Positions 8,228-16,529 of a DNA stretch of 64,000 bases are shown piece after piece; the first letter of the stretch is position 1; each line of letters opens with the position of its first letter. Both the position numbers and the translations under genes were made by a program. A model generated the notes under the pieces. The model had not been told where the DNA came from and did not search any database. It worked only from the letters and a program-made list of their open reading frames with translations. The stretch spans positions 62,001 through 126,000 of the forward strand of contig NZ_JAHUXH010000001.1 in assembly GCF_019219825.1 (NCBI RefSeq), read 5' to 3'. The DNA is from Streptomyces sp. TRM70350 (GTDB lineage: Bacteria; Actinomycetota; Actinomycetes; Streptomycetales; Streptomycetaceae).

Positions 8228-10615
8228 GTGGGCGGGACCACTCTGGTGCAGGACGAGCCGGTCGCGGCGACGCCCCCGCGGCTCCCGGCGCCACCGACCG
8301 CCCAGGCCGTCGAACTCGGCCCGCGCCGGGTGCGGTTGGTCTTCTTCGCGCTGATGCTCGCGCTGCTCCTCGCCGCCCTGGAGCAGATGATCGTCGCCAC
8401 CGCGCTGCCGAAGATCGTCGGCGAACTGCACGGCCTGGACAAGATGTCCTGGGCGATCACCGCCTATCTGCTCACGGCCACCGTAGGACTGCCGATCTAC
8501 GGCAAGCTCGGCGACCTGCTCGGCCGCAAGGGCGTCTTCCAGTTCGCCATCGTCGTCTTCGTCGTCGGCTCAGCCCTCGCGGGCCGCGCCCAGACCATGG
8601 ACCAGCTGATCGCCTTCCGCGCGGTGCAGGGCGTCGGCGCGGGCGGCCTCATGATCGGCGTCCAGGCGATCATCGCGGACATCGTGCCGCCCCGGCAGCG
8701 CGGCAAGTTCATGGGGCTGATCGGTGCCGCCTTCGGCCTCGCCTCCGTCGCCGGACCGCTGCTCGGCGGCTACTTCACCGACCACCTCTCCTGGCGCTGG
8801 TGCTTCTACATCAACGTGCCCTTCGGCCTGGTCACCATGGCCGTCGTCGCCGTCGTCCTCAAACTCCCCACACCCCAGGCCAAGCCCCGGCTCGACATCC
8901 CCGGCGCGCTGCTGCTCACCGTGGCCTCCACCTGCCTGGTGCTGCTGACCAGCTGGGGCGGCACCGAGTACGCCTGGACCTCCCGCGTCATCCTCGGACT
9001 CACCGCCGCCGCCGTGGCCGCCACCGTGCTGTTCCTCGTCGCCGAGCACTTCGCCGCCGAACCCCTCATCCCGCTGAGGCTGTTCCGCGACTCGGTCTTC
9101 AACGTCACCGGCCTGGTGGGCCTGGTGGTCGGCGTCGCGCTGTTCGGCACCGCCAGCTATCTGCCGACCTTTCTGCAGATGGTGGACGGAGCCAGCGCCA
9201 CCGAGTCCGGGCTGCTGATGCTGCCGATGATGGGCGGCATCGTCGTCGCGTCGATCACTTCCGGGCAACTCATCAGTGCCACCGGCCACTACAAGGCCCA
9301 CCCGATCCTCGGCAGCGCCCTCTCCGTCGTCGGCATGTGGCTGCTGTCCCGGCTCGAAGCCGACACGCCCCGGCTGCACTACAGCGTCTGGATGGCCGTG
9401 CTCGGCGCCGGGATCGGCATGGTGATGCCGGTGCTGATCCTCGCCGTGCAGAACTCCGTGCGCCCCGCCGACCTCGGCACCGCCACCAGCGCCAACAACT
9501 ACTTCCGGCAGATCGGCGGCAGCGTCGGCGCCGCCGTCTTCGGCACCCTCTTCGCCGACCGGCTCACCGACGCCCTCGCCGACCGGCTGCCCCCGCGCGC
9601 GGGCGCCGCCCTGCCCGACGCCGAGTCCATCACCCCGCAGGCCGTCCACGCACTGCCCCCGGCGCTGCGCGACGGCTACGTCCAGGCCTACGCCGACGCC
9701 ATGCCGAGGATCTTCCTGTACCTCGTGCCCGTGCTCGTCGTCGGCCTGCTCCTGACGTTCTTCCTCAAGGAGAAACCCCTGGTGACCCACCACACCCCCG
9801 AGACGGACACCGCGCCGGTGAACGCCCGCATCCCGCAGGCCCGTTCGCCGTACGCCGCCGGAATCGCCGTCTGCGGAACGGTGCAGCACCCCGACGGGAC
9901 CGTCCTCCCGCGCGCGGCCCTCACTCTCATCGACGTCGCCGGACAGCAGATCGGCCGGGGCGCCAGCGGCGACGACGGGCGCTACGCGCTGGCCACGCCG
10001 GGCTCCGGCTCCTACGTCCTGATCGCGGCGGCGGGCGGCCACCAGCCGCAGGCCGTCTCCGTGACCGTCGGCGAGCGCCCCGTCGAGCTGGACGTCGTCC
10101 TCGGCGGCGCCGGACGCCTCGCCGGAAGCGTGCTCACCGCCGACGGCACGCCCGTACGCGACGCCACCGTCACCCTCACCAACGTGCACGGCGAAGTCGT
10201 CGCCGGCACCCGCAGCGGACGCGAGGGCGGCTACGTCATCACCGAACTGGTCGCCGGTGAGTACACCCTCGCCGCCGGCGCGCCCGCGTTCCGCCCCGCC
10301 GCCCTCCCCGTCACCGTCCAGGCCGCCCGCGAGACCCGCCAGGACATCGAACTCGCCGGTGGCGCCGTGCTGCGCGGCACCGTCCGGGCGAGCGGCGGGC
10401 GGCCCGTGGAGGACGCGCGCGTCACCCTGCTGGACGCGGCCGGCAACGTCGTCGACACCCTCACCACCGGGCCCGACGGCACGTTCCGGTTCGTCGACCT
10501 GTCCTCCGGCGAGTACACGGTCATCGCGGCCGGGTATCCGCCTGTGGCCACCGTGCTCCACGTGGCGGGCGGGGGACGCACGGAACGGGACCTCCAGCTG
10601 GGCCACGAGGACTGA
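8228..10615 (+). CDS. DHA2-type MFS drug transporter fused to three carboxypeptidase-regulatory-like domains
   Basis: 795 residues from GTG 8228 (GAGGGGAG upstream). Residues ~30-513 are a 14-helix EmrB/QacA transporter. Motif A reads '[15 protein letters not shown]' and motif C '[20 protein letters not shown]', typical of proton-driven drug exporters. After a linker, residues ~540-795 hold three similar ~80-residue beta-sandwich repeats: '[20 protein letters not shown]', '[20 protein letters not shown]' and '[20 protein letters not shown]', each ending in a GEYTL/GSYVL-type strand. These resemble the carboxypeptidase regulatory/transthyretin-like fold, often a surface or sugar-binding module. 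With an even helix count, the tail is predicted on the cytoplasmic side, which is odd for such a module. Confidence 0.88.
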   Translation: MGGTTLVQDEPVAATPPRLPAPPTAQAVELGPRRVRLVFFALMLALLLAALEQMIVATALPKIVGELHGLDKMSWAITAYLLTATVGLPIYGKLGDLLGRKGVFQFAIVVFVVGSALAGRAQTMDQLIAFRAVQGVGAGGLMIGVQAIIADIVPPRQRGKFMGLIGAAFGLASVAGPLLGGYFTDHLSWRWCFYINVPFGLVTMAVVAVVLKLPTPQAKPRLDIPGALLLTVASTCLVLLTSWGGTEYAWTSRVILGLTAAAVAATVLFLVAEHFAAEPLIPLRLFRDSVFNVTGLVGLVVGVALFGTASYLPTFLQMVDGASATESGLLMLPMMGGIVVASITSGQLISATGHYKAHPILGSALSVVGMWLLSRLEADTPRLHYSVWMAVLGAGIGMVMPVLILAVQNSVRPADLGTATSANNYFRQIGGSVGAAVFGTLFADRLTDALADRLPPRAGAALPDAESITPQAVHALPPALRDGYVQAYADAMPRIFLYLVPVLVVGLLLTFFLKEKPLVTHHTPETDTAPVNARIPQARSPYAAGIAVCGTVQHPDGTVLPRAALTLIDVAGQQIGRGASGDDGRYALATPGSGSYVLIAAAGGHQPQAVSVTVGERPVELDVVLGGAGRLAGSVLTADGTPVRDATVTLTNVHGEVVAGTRSGREGGYVITELVAGEYTLAAGAPAFRPAALPVTVQAARETRQDIELAGGAVLRGTVRASGGRPVEDARVTLLDAAGNVVDTLTTGPDGTFRFVDLSSGEYTVIAAGYPPVATVLHVAGGGRTERDLQLGHED

Positions 10616-10683
10616 GCCGCCCGGGGGCGCTCGACCGTGCGCCCGCGCGCCCGGGGCATCAATTCCCGTATTGCCGCACATCG

Positions 10684-10702
10684 CGTACGGCCGCGCCGTA
10701 CG
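10684..10702. promoter_or_regulatory. Dyad CGTACGGC-N3-GCCGTACG upstream of the SpoIIE-type gene
   Basis: Perfect 8-bp arms with a 3-bp spacer in the 140-bp gap before the phosphatase gene, ending 54 bp before its ATG. It may be an operator, or a short hairpin terminating the upstream transporter transcript; no U-tract follows, as usual in Streptomyces. Confidence 0.35.
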
Positions 10703-10755
10703 GTGGTGACCGGGGCACAGATCTTGCACAGTCGTGGGGAGAGAGGGCCTGGGCC

Positions 10756-13203
10756 ATGGAGCATGGCACCGACCGGGAAGCAGCTCCCAGCCATCGGGCC
10801 GGAAGCGGTGCGCCGGCGGGACGGGTCCCGCTGGCCGTGGTCGTGGTGGACCGCGAGGGCCTGGTCTCCCACTGGAGCACCGGCGCGCGGCGGCTGTTCG
10901 GCACCGCCAAGGAGTCCGCGATCGGCCGCCCGGTGAGCGACCTGCTGCCCGTCTCCGGCGCGCTGCCCGTGGACCAGGAGGACTCCCCGTACGGGCCCTA
11001 CGGGGCGTACGACGGTCTCGGCCCGGACCTCGGGGCCTCGATCGGCGGTGGGCTGTCCTACCCGGCGGCGGGCAGTGCCCGCGTCACCGTGCCCGACGGC
11101 GACCGGGTCGACGTGCTGTGGTGGGCGTACCCGCTGGTGGGTCCCGGCGGGGAGCGGCTGCTGGTGCTCGCCGCCGACGCGGCCGCGCTGCGCCCGCACG
11201 AGACGGACGAGGACGGGGCCGTCGAGCGGATCGCACCGGCCTTCGCCCTGCACACCGACTTCCCCGGAGCCGACGAACTGGCCCGCAGGCTTCCCGAGAT
11301 CCTGCCCAGCATGAGCGTCGAGGAGAGCGCCCGGATCGTCGCGCAGGTCCTCGAACTGGGCTATCCGATCCTGGAGTTCAGCCAGAACGACCGCGTGCCG
11401 GTCACCCCCGACTGGGGTGTGCCCCGGCGCGCCGAGCGCAGGGCACGGCGGGAGCGGCTCGTCCGGGCCATGGCCGCGGGTGAGCCCGTACCCAAGGAAC
11501 TCCAGGACGAGGGCGAGGACCTGGAGTACGCGGCCGTACGCGAGCGCCTGGAGTTCCTCAACGAGGTCAGCGGCAAGATCGGCACCTCGCTCGATCTGGC
11601 GCAGACGATCGTCGAGGTCAGCAAGGCCGTCGTACCGCGCTTCACCGATGTCGCCGGCACCTATCTGCGCGAACAGGTCGTCGCGGGCGAGGGCTTCCCG
11701 GACGGTGTGCCGGACACCACCACCATGTGGCACCGGGTGGCCGTCGAGCACACCGACGAACCCGGCCGCTGGGACGACGTCGTCCCCGTCGGTGAGGCCA
11801 TGCCGTTCCCGGCGCACACACCGTTCTTCCAGTGCATGACCACCGGCGAACCCGTCCTGGTGCCCCGGATCAGCGAGCAGATGGGCCACGCCATCGCCTC
11901 GCAGTTCGAGAAGCGGGACATCCGGCCGCTGATCACGGGCCGCAGCATGCTGGTCGTACCGCTGAAGGCACGCAATGTGGTGCTCGGCTTCATGATCCTG
12001 CTGCGGCATCCGGAGCGCGCCGAGTTCAACGACATGGACCGCGTCACCGGCGCCGAACTCGCCGCCCGCGCGGGCCTCGTGCTCGACAACGCGCGCATGT
12101 ACACCTACCAGGAGAGCGTCGCCGAGACCCTCCAGGACAGCATGCTGCCGCACATCCCGCCGCGCATGGCGGGCTGCGACATCGCCACCCGCTATCTGCC
12201 CGGCACCCTGCTCGGGCGGGTCGGCGGCGACTGGTTCGACTCGGTGAAACTGCCCGGCGCGCGCACGGCGCTCGTCGTCGGCGACGTCATGGGGCACGGG
12301 CTCAACTCGGCCGCCATGATGGGCCAGTTGCGTACGGCCGTACAGACCATGGCCGCCCTCGACCTGCCGCCCGCCCAACTGCTGCGCAACCTCGACGACC
12401 TCGCCCAGCGGCTCGGCGACACCTACCTCGCGACCTGCCTGTACGCCGTGTACGACCCGATCGCGAGCGAGCTGCGCATCGCCAACGCGGGCCACATTCC
12501 ACCCGTGCTGGTCCGTGCCGAGGACGGGCGCAGCGAGCTGCTCGACCTGCCCACCGGCGCCCCCATCGGCATCGGCGGCGTGCCGTTCGAGGCGGTACGC
12601 GTGCGCGTGGCGCCCGGTGACCGGCTGGTGATGTGCACCGACGGGCTGGTCGAGGTGCGCGGCGAGGACATCGGCGTCGGACTCGCCACGCTGTGCGAGT
12701 CGGCCGCCCACCCGGCCGCGTCCATGGACGACGCCTGCGACACCATCATCCGCGCCCTCAACACCCGCGGCGGCCGCAAGGACGACGTGGCCCTGCTGAT
12801 GGCCCGACTGGGCGGCATCGAGCCCGACGACGTCGCGGAATGGCGGTTCACCCTGGACGCGGCCGAGGTGGGCCGGGCCCGTGCGGTGGTCCGCGAGCAG
12901 CTGCACGAATGGGGTCTGGCGAAGCTGGCCGACAACGCCGAGCTGATGGTCAGTGAACTGGTCACCAACGCCGTACGGCACTCCCACCGCGGGCCGGTCG
13001 AACTGCGCCTCGTGCGCGGCGACACCCTGCTGTGCGAGGTGGACGACGACGATCACGACCTGCCGACGCTGCGCAGCGCCGGGCCCGGCGACGAGACCGG
13101 ACGCGGACTGCGTGTGGTGAGCACCCTCGCGCGCGAGTGGGGCGCCAGCCGTACCGGGGCGGGCAAGACCGTCTGGTTCGAACTCACGCTGCCGCGCCGC
13201 TGA
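10756..13203 (+). CDS. PAS-GAF-SpoIIE (PP2C) phosphatase with C-terminal anti-sigma-type HATPase
   Basis: 815 residues. In order: a PAS domain (~24-130, 'LAVVVVDREGLVSHWSTGAR'), a linker, a GAF domain (~270-450), a SpoIIE-type PP2C phosphatase (~456-680) and an RsbW-like HATPase (~683-815). Phosphatase metal ligands are visible in 'GRVGGDWFD', 'VVGDVMGHG' and 'VMCTDGLVE'. The ATPase N box is 'ELMVSELVTNAVRHS' and the G region 'ETGRGLRVVSTLA'. Such proteins both phosphorylate and dephosphorylate anti-anti-sigma factors, coupling a sensed signal to SigB-family sigma factors. The sigma gene at 45 kb is a possible but unproven target. ATG 10756 is followed by a normal N-terminus. Confidence 0.93.
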   Translation: MEHGTDREAAPSHRAGSGAPAGRVPLAVVVVDREGLVSHWSTGARRLFGTAKESAIGRPVSDLLPVSGALPVDQEDSPYGPYGAYDGLGPDLGASIGGGLSYPAAGSARVTVPDGDRVDVLWWAYPLVGPGGERLLVLAADAAALRPHETDEDGAVERIAPAFALHTDFPGADELARRLPEILPSMSVEESARIVAQVLELGYPILEFSQNDRVPVTPDWGVPRRAERRARRERLVRAMAAGEPVPKELQDEGEDLEYAAVRERLEFLNEVSGKIGTSLDLAQTIVEVSKAVVPRFTDVAGTYLREQVVAGEGFPDGVPDTTTMWHRVAVEHTDEPGRWDDVVPVGEAMPFPAHTPFFQCMTTGEPVLVPRISEQMGHAIASQFEKRDIRPLITGRSMLVVPLKARNVVLGFMILLRHPERAEFNDMDRVTGAELAARAGLVLDNARMYTYQESVAETLQDSMLPHIPPRMAGCDIATRYLPGTLLGRVGGDWFDSVKLPGARTALVVGDVMGHGLNSAAMMGQLRTAVQTMAALDLPPAQLLRNLDDLAQRLGDTYLATCLYAVYDPIASELRIANAGHIPPVLVRAEDGRSELLDLPTGAPIGIGGVPFEAVRVRVAPGDRLVMCTDGLVEVRGEDIGVGLATLCESAAHPAASMDDACDTIIRALNTRGGRKDDVALLMARLGGIEPDDVAEWRFTLDAAEVGRARAVVREQLHEWGLAKLADNAELMVSELVTNAVRHSHRGPVELRLVRGDTLLCEVDDDDHDLPTLRSAGPGDETGRGLRVVSTLAREWGASRTGAGKTVWFELTLPRR

Positions 13204-13357
13204 CGCGGTCCAGCAGGGGCGGCGTACGCCGGTCGAACGCGCCGTGAAGGTCTGCGCGTGCGCTCTCCGTGTTCTTGTGACCGCGCGCCGGGCGCGATAG
13301 ACCGTACTGGCCCGTCACTCGCGGCGGGAAATCGACGTCGGACCAGGGGAGTTGGCC

Positions 13358-14083
13358 ATGAGCGTGACGAGTCGGTACCGGGAGGCCTGGGAAGGGTTCT
13401 GGCGCGAGGCGCCCGGTGAGCAGGGCTCCGTGTTCTGGGACGCCGAGCCCGCGCTGACCGCCGGACGGCATGTCGCCCTGTTCGAGCCGCACCTGGCCGA
13501 CCCCGGGCTGCCGATGGTCGACCTGGGCTGCGGCAACGGCACCCAGACCCGTTTCCTCACCGGCCGTTTCCCGCGCGTGGTCGGCGTCGACCTGTCCGAG
13601 GCGGCCGTCGCGCACGCCGAGCGGGCGGACCCGGCGGGGCAGGCGACGTACCGCGTGCTGGACGTCGCCGACAGGACCGAGACGGAGGCCCTGCACGCGC
13701 AGCTCGGCGACGCCAACGTGTACATGCGCGGCGTACTGCACCAGTGCGAGCCCGCCGACCGGCAGCCGCTGGTCGACGGGATCGCGACGCTGGTCGGCGA
13801 GCGCGGCCGGGTCTTCCTCGTCGAACTTGCCGAGGCAGCCAAGCTCGTCCTGCGGGGCCTGGCCCAGCGCCCGGACGGCCCGCCCGCCAAGCTCGCCCCG
13901 GTCTTCCGGCACGGCATCGCGCCCGGCGAGGTCGCCGACGCCGCGGTGCCCGAGTTCCTGACCGCGGCGGGCCTCACCGTGCTGGCGAGCGGTGAGCTGC
14001 CGCTGACGACCACGGAGTCCGGTCCGGACGGCAATCGGATCGAGCTGCCGTCGAAGTGGCTGGTGGCGGGCCGCACCGCCTGA
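13358..14083 (+). CDS. Class I SAM-dependent methyltransferase
   Basis: 241 residues from ATG 13358, with GGGGAG about 7 bases upstream. Motif I is 'PMVDLGCGNGTQTRFL' (GxGxG-type SAM loop), then 'VVGVDLSEAAVAHAE' (acidic end of strand 2) and 'ANVYMRGVLHQC' (motif post-II). The N-terminus 'YREAWEGFWREAPGEQGSVF' is reminiscent of small-molecule (thiopurine/halide-like or polyketide) methyltransferases. The substrate is unknown. It is monocistronic. Confidence 0.85.
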   Translation: MSVTSRYREAWEGFWREAPGEQGSVFWDAEPALTAGRHVALFEPHLADPGLPMVDLGCGNGTQTRFLTGRFPRVVGVDLSEAAVAHAERADPAGQATYRVLDVADRTETEALHAQLGDANVYMRGVLHQCEPADRQPLVDGIATLVGERGRVFLVELAEAAKLVLRGLAQRPDGPPAKLAPVFRHGIAPGEVADAAVPEFLTAAGLTVLASGELPLTTTESGPDGNRIELPSKWLVAGRTA

Positions 14084-14394
14084 CGCGGGCCCCGCACGGC
14101 AGCGGGCCGGGGCGCGTGTGGCAGTACGCCGACGTGCCCGACATGGCGGCTGCCGGCGCTGACGCCGGGGTGGGTCGCGTCGAGCAGCTGACGCGGCCCG
14201 TCTCCCGCAGGGACGCGCCCGCCCTGCGCAGGGTGCCAACGCCGCATCACGACATCGGGGGCCTGCTCGCGCCGTTACGGGGGCGGGCACGCGAACGAGC
14301 CTGACGGTGCTCGCGGCGCCCGACACCGACGGAGCGGCCGGTGCGCGGCCCGCATCCTGGTCGGGCGTCGCATCTCCGCGTAACGTGACGCACC
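14084..14394. other. Gap without a recognisable gene
   Basis: 311 bp between the methyltransferase and the peptidase operon. I see no convincing gene on either strand. The end of the stretch has TAACGT at 14381-14386, eight bases before the D-aminopeptidase ATG and without a Shine-Dalgarno sequence, which could be the -10 of a leaderless promoter for the peptidase operon. Confidence 0.4.
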
Positions 14395-15228
14395 ATGAAG
14401 ATCCTCATCAGCGCCGACATGGAGGGCGCCACCGGTGTCACCTGGCCCGCCGACGTGCTGCCCGGGACACCCCAGTGGGAGCGCTGCCGGTCGATGTTCA
14501 CCTCGGACGTGAACGCCGCCGCGCTCGGGTTCTACGACGGCGGCGCCGACGAGGTACTCGTCAACGAGGCGCACTGGACCATGCGCAACCTGCTGCTGGA
14601 GGAACTCGACGAGCGGGTGCAGATGCTCACCGGCCGGCACAAGTCGCTGTCGATGGTCGAGGGCGTGCAGCACGGGGACGTGGACGGGATCGCGTTCGTC
14701 GGCTACCACGCGGGCGCCGGCGCGGAGGGCGTCCTCGCGCACACCTACCTCGCCAACTCCATCACCGGCGTGTGGCTGAACGACGTACGGGCCGGCGAGG
14801 GGCTGCTGAACGCCCATGTCGTGGCCGAGTACGGGGTGCCCGTGGTGCTGGTGACCGGCGACGACGTCGCCTGCGAGGACGCGCTCGGGTACGCGCCCGA
14901 GGCGCTGAAGGTCGCCGTGAAGGACCATGTGTCGCGGTACGCGGCCGTGTGCCGTACGCCCGCCAGGACCGCCGCCGACATCCGGGCCGCCGCCAAGGAA
15001 GCCGCCGCGCTGGCGGTGCGGTACGAGCCGGTCGCGTCCGGACCGTACACCGTCGCGGTCGAGTTCGACGCCGAGCACCTGGCCATGGCGGCGACCGTGG
15101 TGCCGGGCGTCGACCGAATCGGGGAGCGGAAGGTGGCGTACACCTGCGCGACCATGTACGAGGGGATCCGCACCTTCAAGGCGGTCACCACTGTCGTCTC
15201 GGCCGCCGTGGAGGAGCAGTATGGCTGA
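14395..15228 (+). CDS. M55-family D-aminopeptidase (DppA-like)
   Basis: 277 residues, the usual DppA size. The signature N-terminus 'MKILISADMEGATGV' supplies the zinc-binding Asp/Glu (SxDxEG), and His in 'LVNEAHWTMRN' and 'GYHAGAG' completes the metal site. DppA of Bacillus is a self-compartmentalised decameric enzyme that cleaves N-terminal D-amino acids, for example D-Ala-D-Ala. It is the first gene of a four-peptidase operon. The next gene starts inside its last codons (8-bp overlap). It is probably transcribed from a leaderless start, since no ribosome site precedes the ATG. Confidence 0.93.
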   Translation: MKILISADMEGATGVTWPADVLPGTPQWERCRSMFTSDVNAAALGFYDGGADEVLVNEAHWTMRNLLLEELDERVQMLTGRHKSLSMVEGVQHGDVDGIAFVGYHAGAGAEGVLAHTYLANSITGVWLNDVRAGEGLLNAHVVAEYGVPVVLVTGDDVACEDALGYAPEALKVAVKDHVSRYAAVCRTPARTAADIRAAAKEAAALAVRYEPVASGPYTVAVEFDAEHLAMAATVVPGVDRIGERKVAYTCATMYEGIRTFKAVTTVVSAAVEEQYG

Positions 15229-16525
15229 TCAGCGGGCGCTGGACGAGGTCGTGGAGTTCACTTCCGACCTCATTCGTATCGACACCACCAACCGGGGCGG
15301 CGGCGACTGCCGGGAGCGGCCCGCCGCCGAGTACGCGGCGGAGCGGCTGGCCGGGGCGGGCCTGGAGCCGACGCTCCTGGAGCGCACCAAGGGGCGGACC
15401 AACGTGGTCGCCCGCATCGAGGGCACCGACCCGTCCGCCGACGCGCTGCTCGTGCACGGGCATCTGGACGTCGTCCCCGCCGAGGCCGCCGACTGGAGCG
15501 TGCACCCGTTCTCCGGAGAGGTCCGGGACGGGGTCGTCTGGGGCCGGGGCGCGGTCGACATGAAGAACATGGACGCGATGATCCTCGCCGTCGTGCGGTC
15601 CTGGGCCCGGGAGGGCGTACGGCCCCGGCGGGACCTCGTCATCGCGTTCACCGCCGACGAGGAGGCCAGCGCCGAGGACGGGTCCGGCTTCCTCGCCGAC
15701 CAGCACGCCGTGCTGTTCGAGGGCTGCACCGAAGGCATCAGCGAGTCCGGGGCGTTCACCTTCCACGACGGGGCGGGCCGCGAGATCTACCCGATCGCGG
15801 CCGGTGAGCGCGGCACGGGCTGGCTGAAGCTGACCGCGCGCGGGCGGGCCGGGCACGGCTCCAAGGTCAACGGCGAGAACGCGGTGACCCGGCTGGCCGC
15901 CGCCGTCGCGCGGATCGGCGCGCACGAGTGGCCGCTGCGGATCACCCCGACCGTCCGGGCGGCGCTCACCGAACTCGCCGCGCTGTACGGCGTCGACACC
16001 GACCTCAAGGACGTCGACCGCCTGCTGGAGAAGCTCGGCCCGGCCGCGAAGCTCGTCGAGGCCACCGTCCGCAACAGCGCCAACCCGACCATGCTGAACG
16101 CCGGTTACAAGATCAACGTCATTCCGGGCGAGGCCGTGGCGTACGTCGACGGACGCTGTCTGCCGGGCGGCGAACAGGAGTTCCGCGACACCCTCGACCT
16201 GCTCACCGGGCCGGACGTGGAGTGGGAGTTCGACCATCGCGAGGTCGCGCTGCAGGCGCCGGTCGACTCGCCGACGTACGCCAGGATGCGGGCGGCCGTC
16301 GAGGCGTTCGCGCCCGAGGGGCACGTCGTGCCGTACTGCATGTCGGGCGGCACCGACGCCAAGCAGTTCTCCCGGCTCGGCATCACCGGCTACGGCTTCG
16401 CGCCGCTGAAGCTGCCCGAGGGCCTCGACTACCAGGCCCTCTTCCACGGCGTCGACGAGCGGGTGCCCGTCGAGGCGCTGCACTTCGGCGTCCGCGTCCT
16501 CGACCGTTTCCTGCGGGACGCCTGA
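15221..16525 (+). CDS. M20-family metallopeptidase
   Basis: 434 residues from ATG 15221, overlapping the DppA-like gene by 8 bp, with GGAG just upstream inside that gene. Zinc ligands and catalytic residues are in order: 'LLVHGHLDVVPAE' (His, Asp), 'GRGAVDMKNMDAM' (bridging Asp), 'FTADEEASAEDGS' (catalytic and ligand Glu) and 'GGTDAKQFS' near the C-terminus. The 'GYKINVIPGEAVAYVDGRCL' segment is the dimerisation-domain strand. It is of the ArgE/DapE/CPG2 type and hydrolyses a dipeptide or N-acyl amino acid. Context suggests it works on small peptides produced by its neighbours. Confidence 0.92.
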   Translation: MADQRALDEVVEFTSDLIRIDTTNRGGGDCRERPAAEYAAERLAGAGLEPTLLERTKGRTNVVARIEGTDPSADALLVHGHLDVVPAEAADWSVHPFSGEVRDGVVWGRGAVDMKNMDAMILAVVRSWAREGVRPRRDLVIAFTADEEASAEDGSGFLADQHAVLFEGCTEGISESGAFTFHDGAGREIYPIAAGERGTGWLKLTARGRAGHGSKVNGENAVTRLAAAVARIGAHEWPLRITPTVRAALTELAALYGVDTDLKDVDRLLEKLGPAAKLVEATVRNSANPTMLNAGYKINVIPGEAVAYVDGRCLPGGEQEFRDTLDLLTGPDVEWEFDHREVALQAPVDSPTYARMRAAVEAFAPEGHVVPYCMSGGTDAKQFSRLGITGYGFAPLKLPEGLDYQALFHGVDERVPVEALHFGVRVLDRFLRDA

Positions 16526-16529
16526 CCAC

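Noticed and set aside
10231..13056. Long antisense open frame over the SpoIIE-type gene
   Set aside because: In ~72% GC DNA the frame complementary to third positions stays open. The translation is Gly/Arg/Ala/Val-rich without motifs, while the plus strand has full PAS, GAF, PP2C and HATPase motifs.
14084..14394. Possible small gene in the gap before the peptidase operon
   Set aside because: The open frames here lack a ribosome site and GC-position bias, and no family could be recognised.
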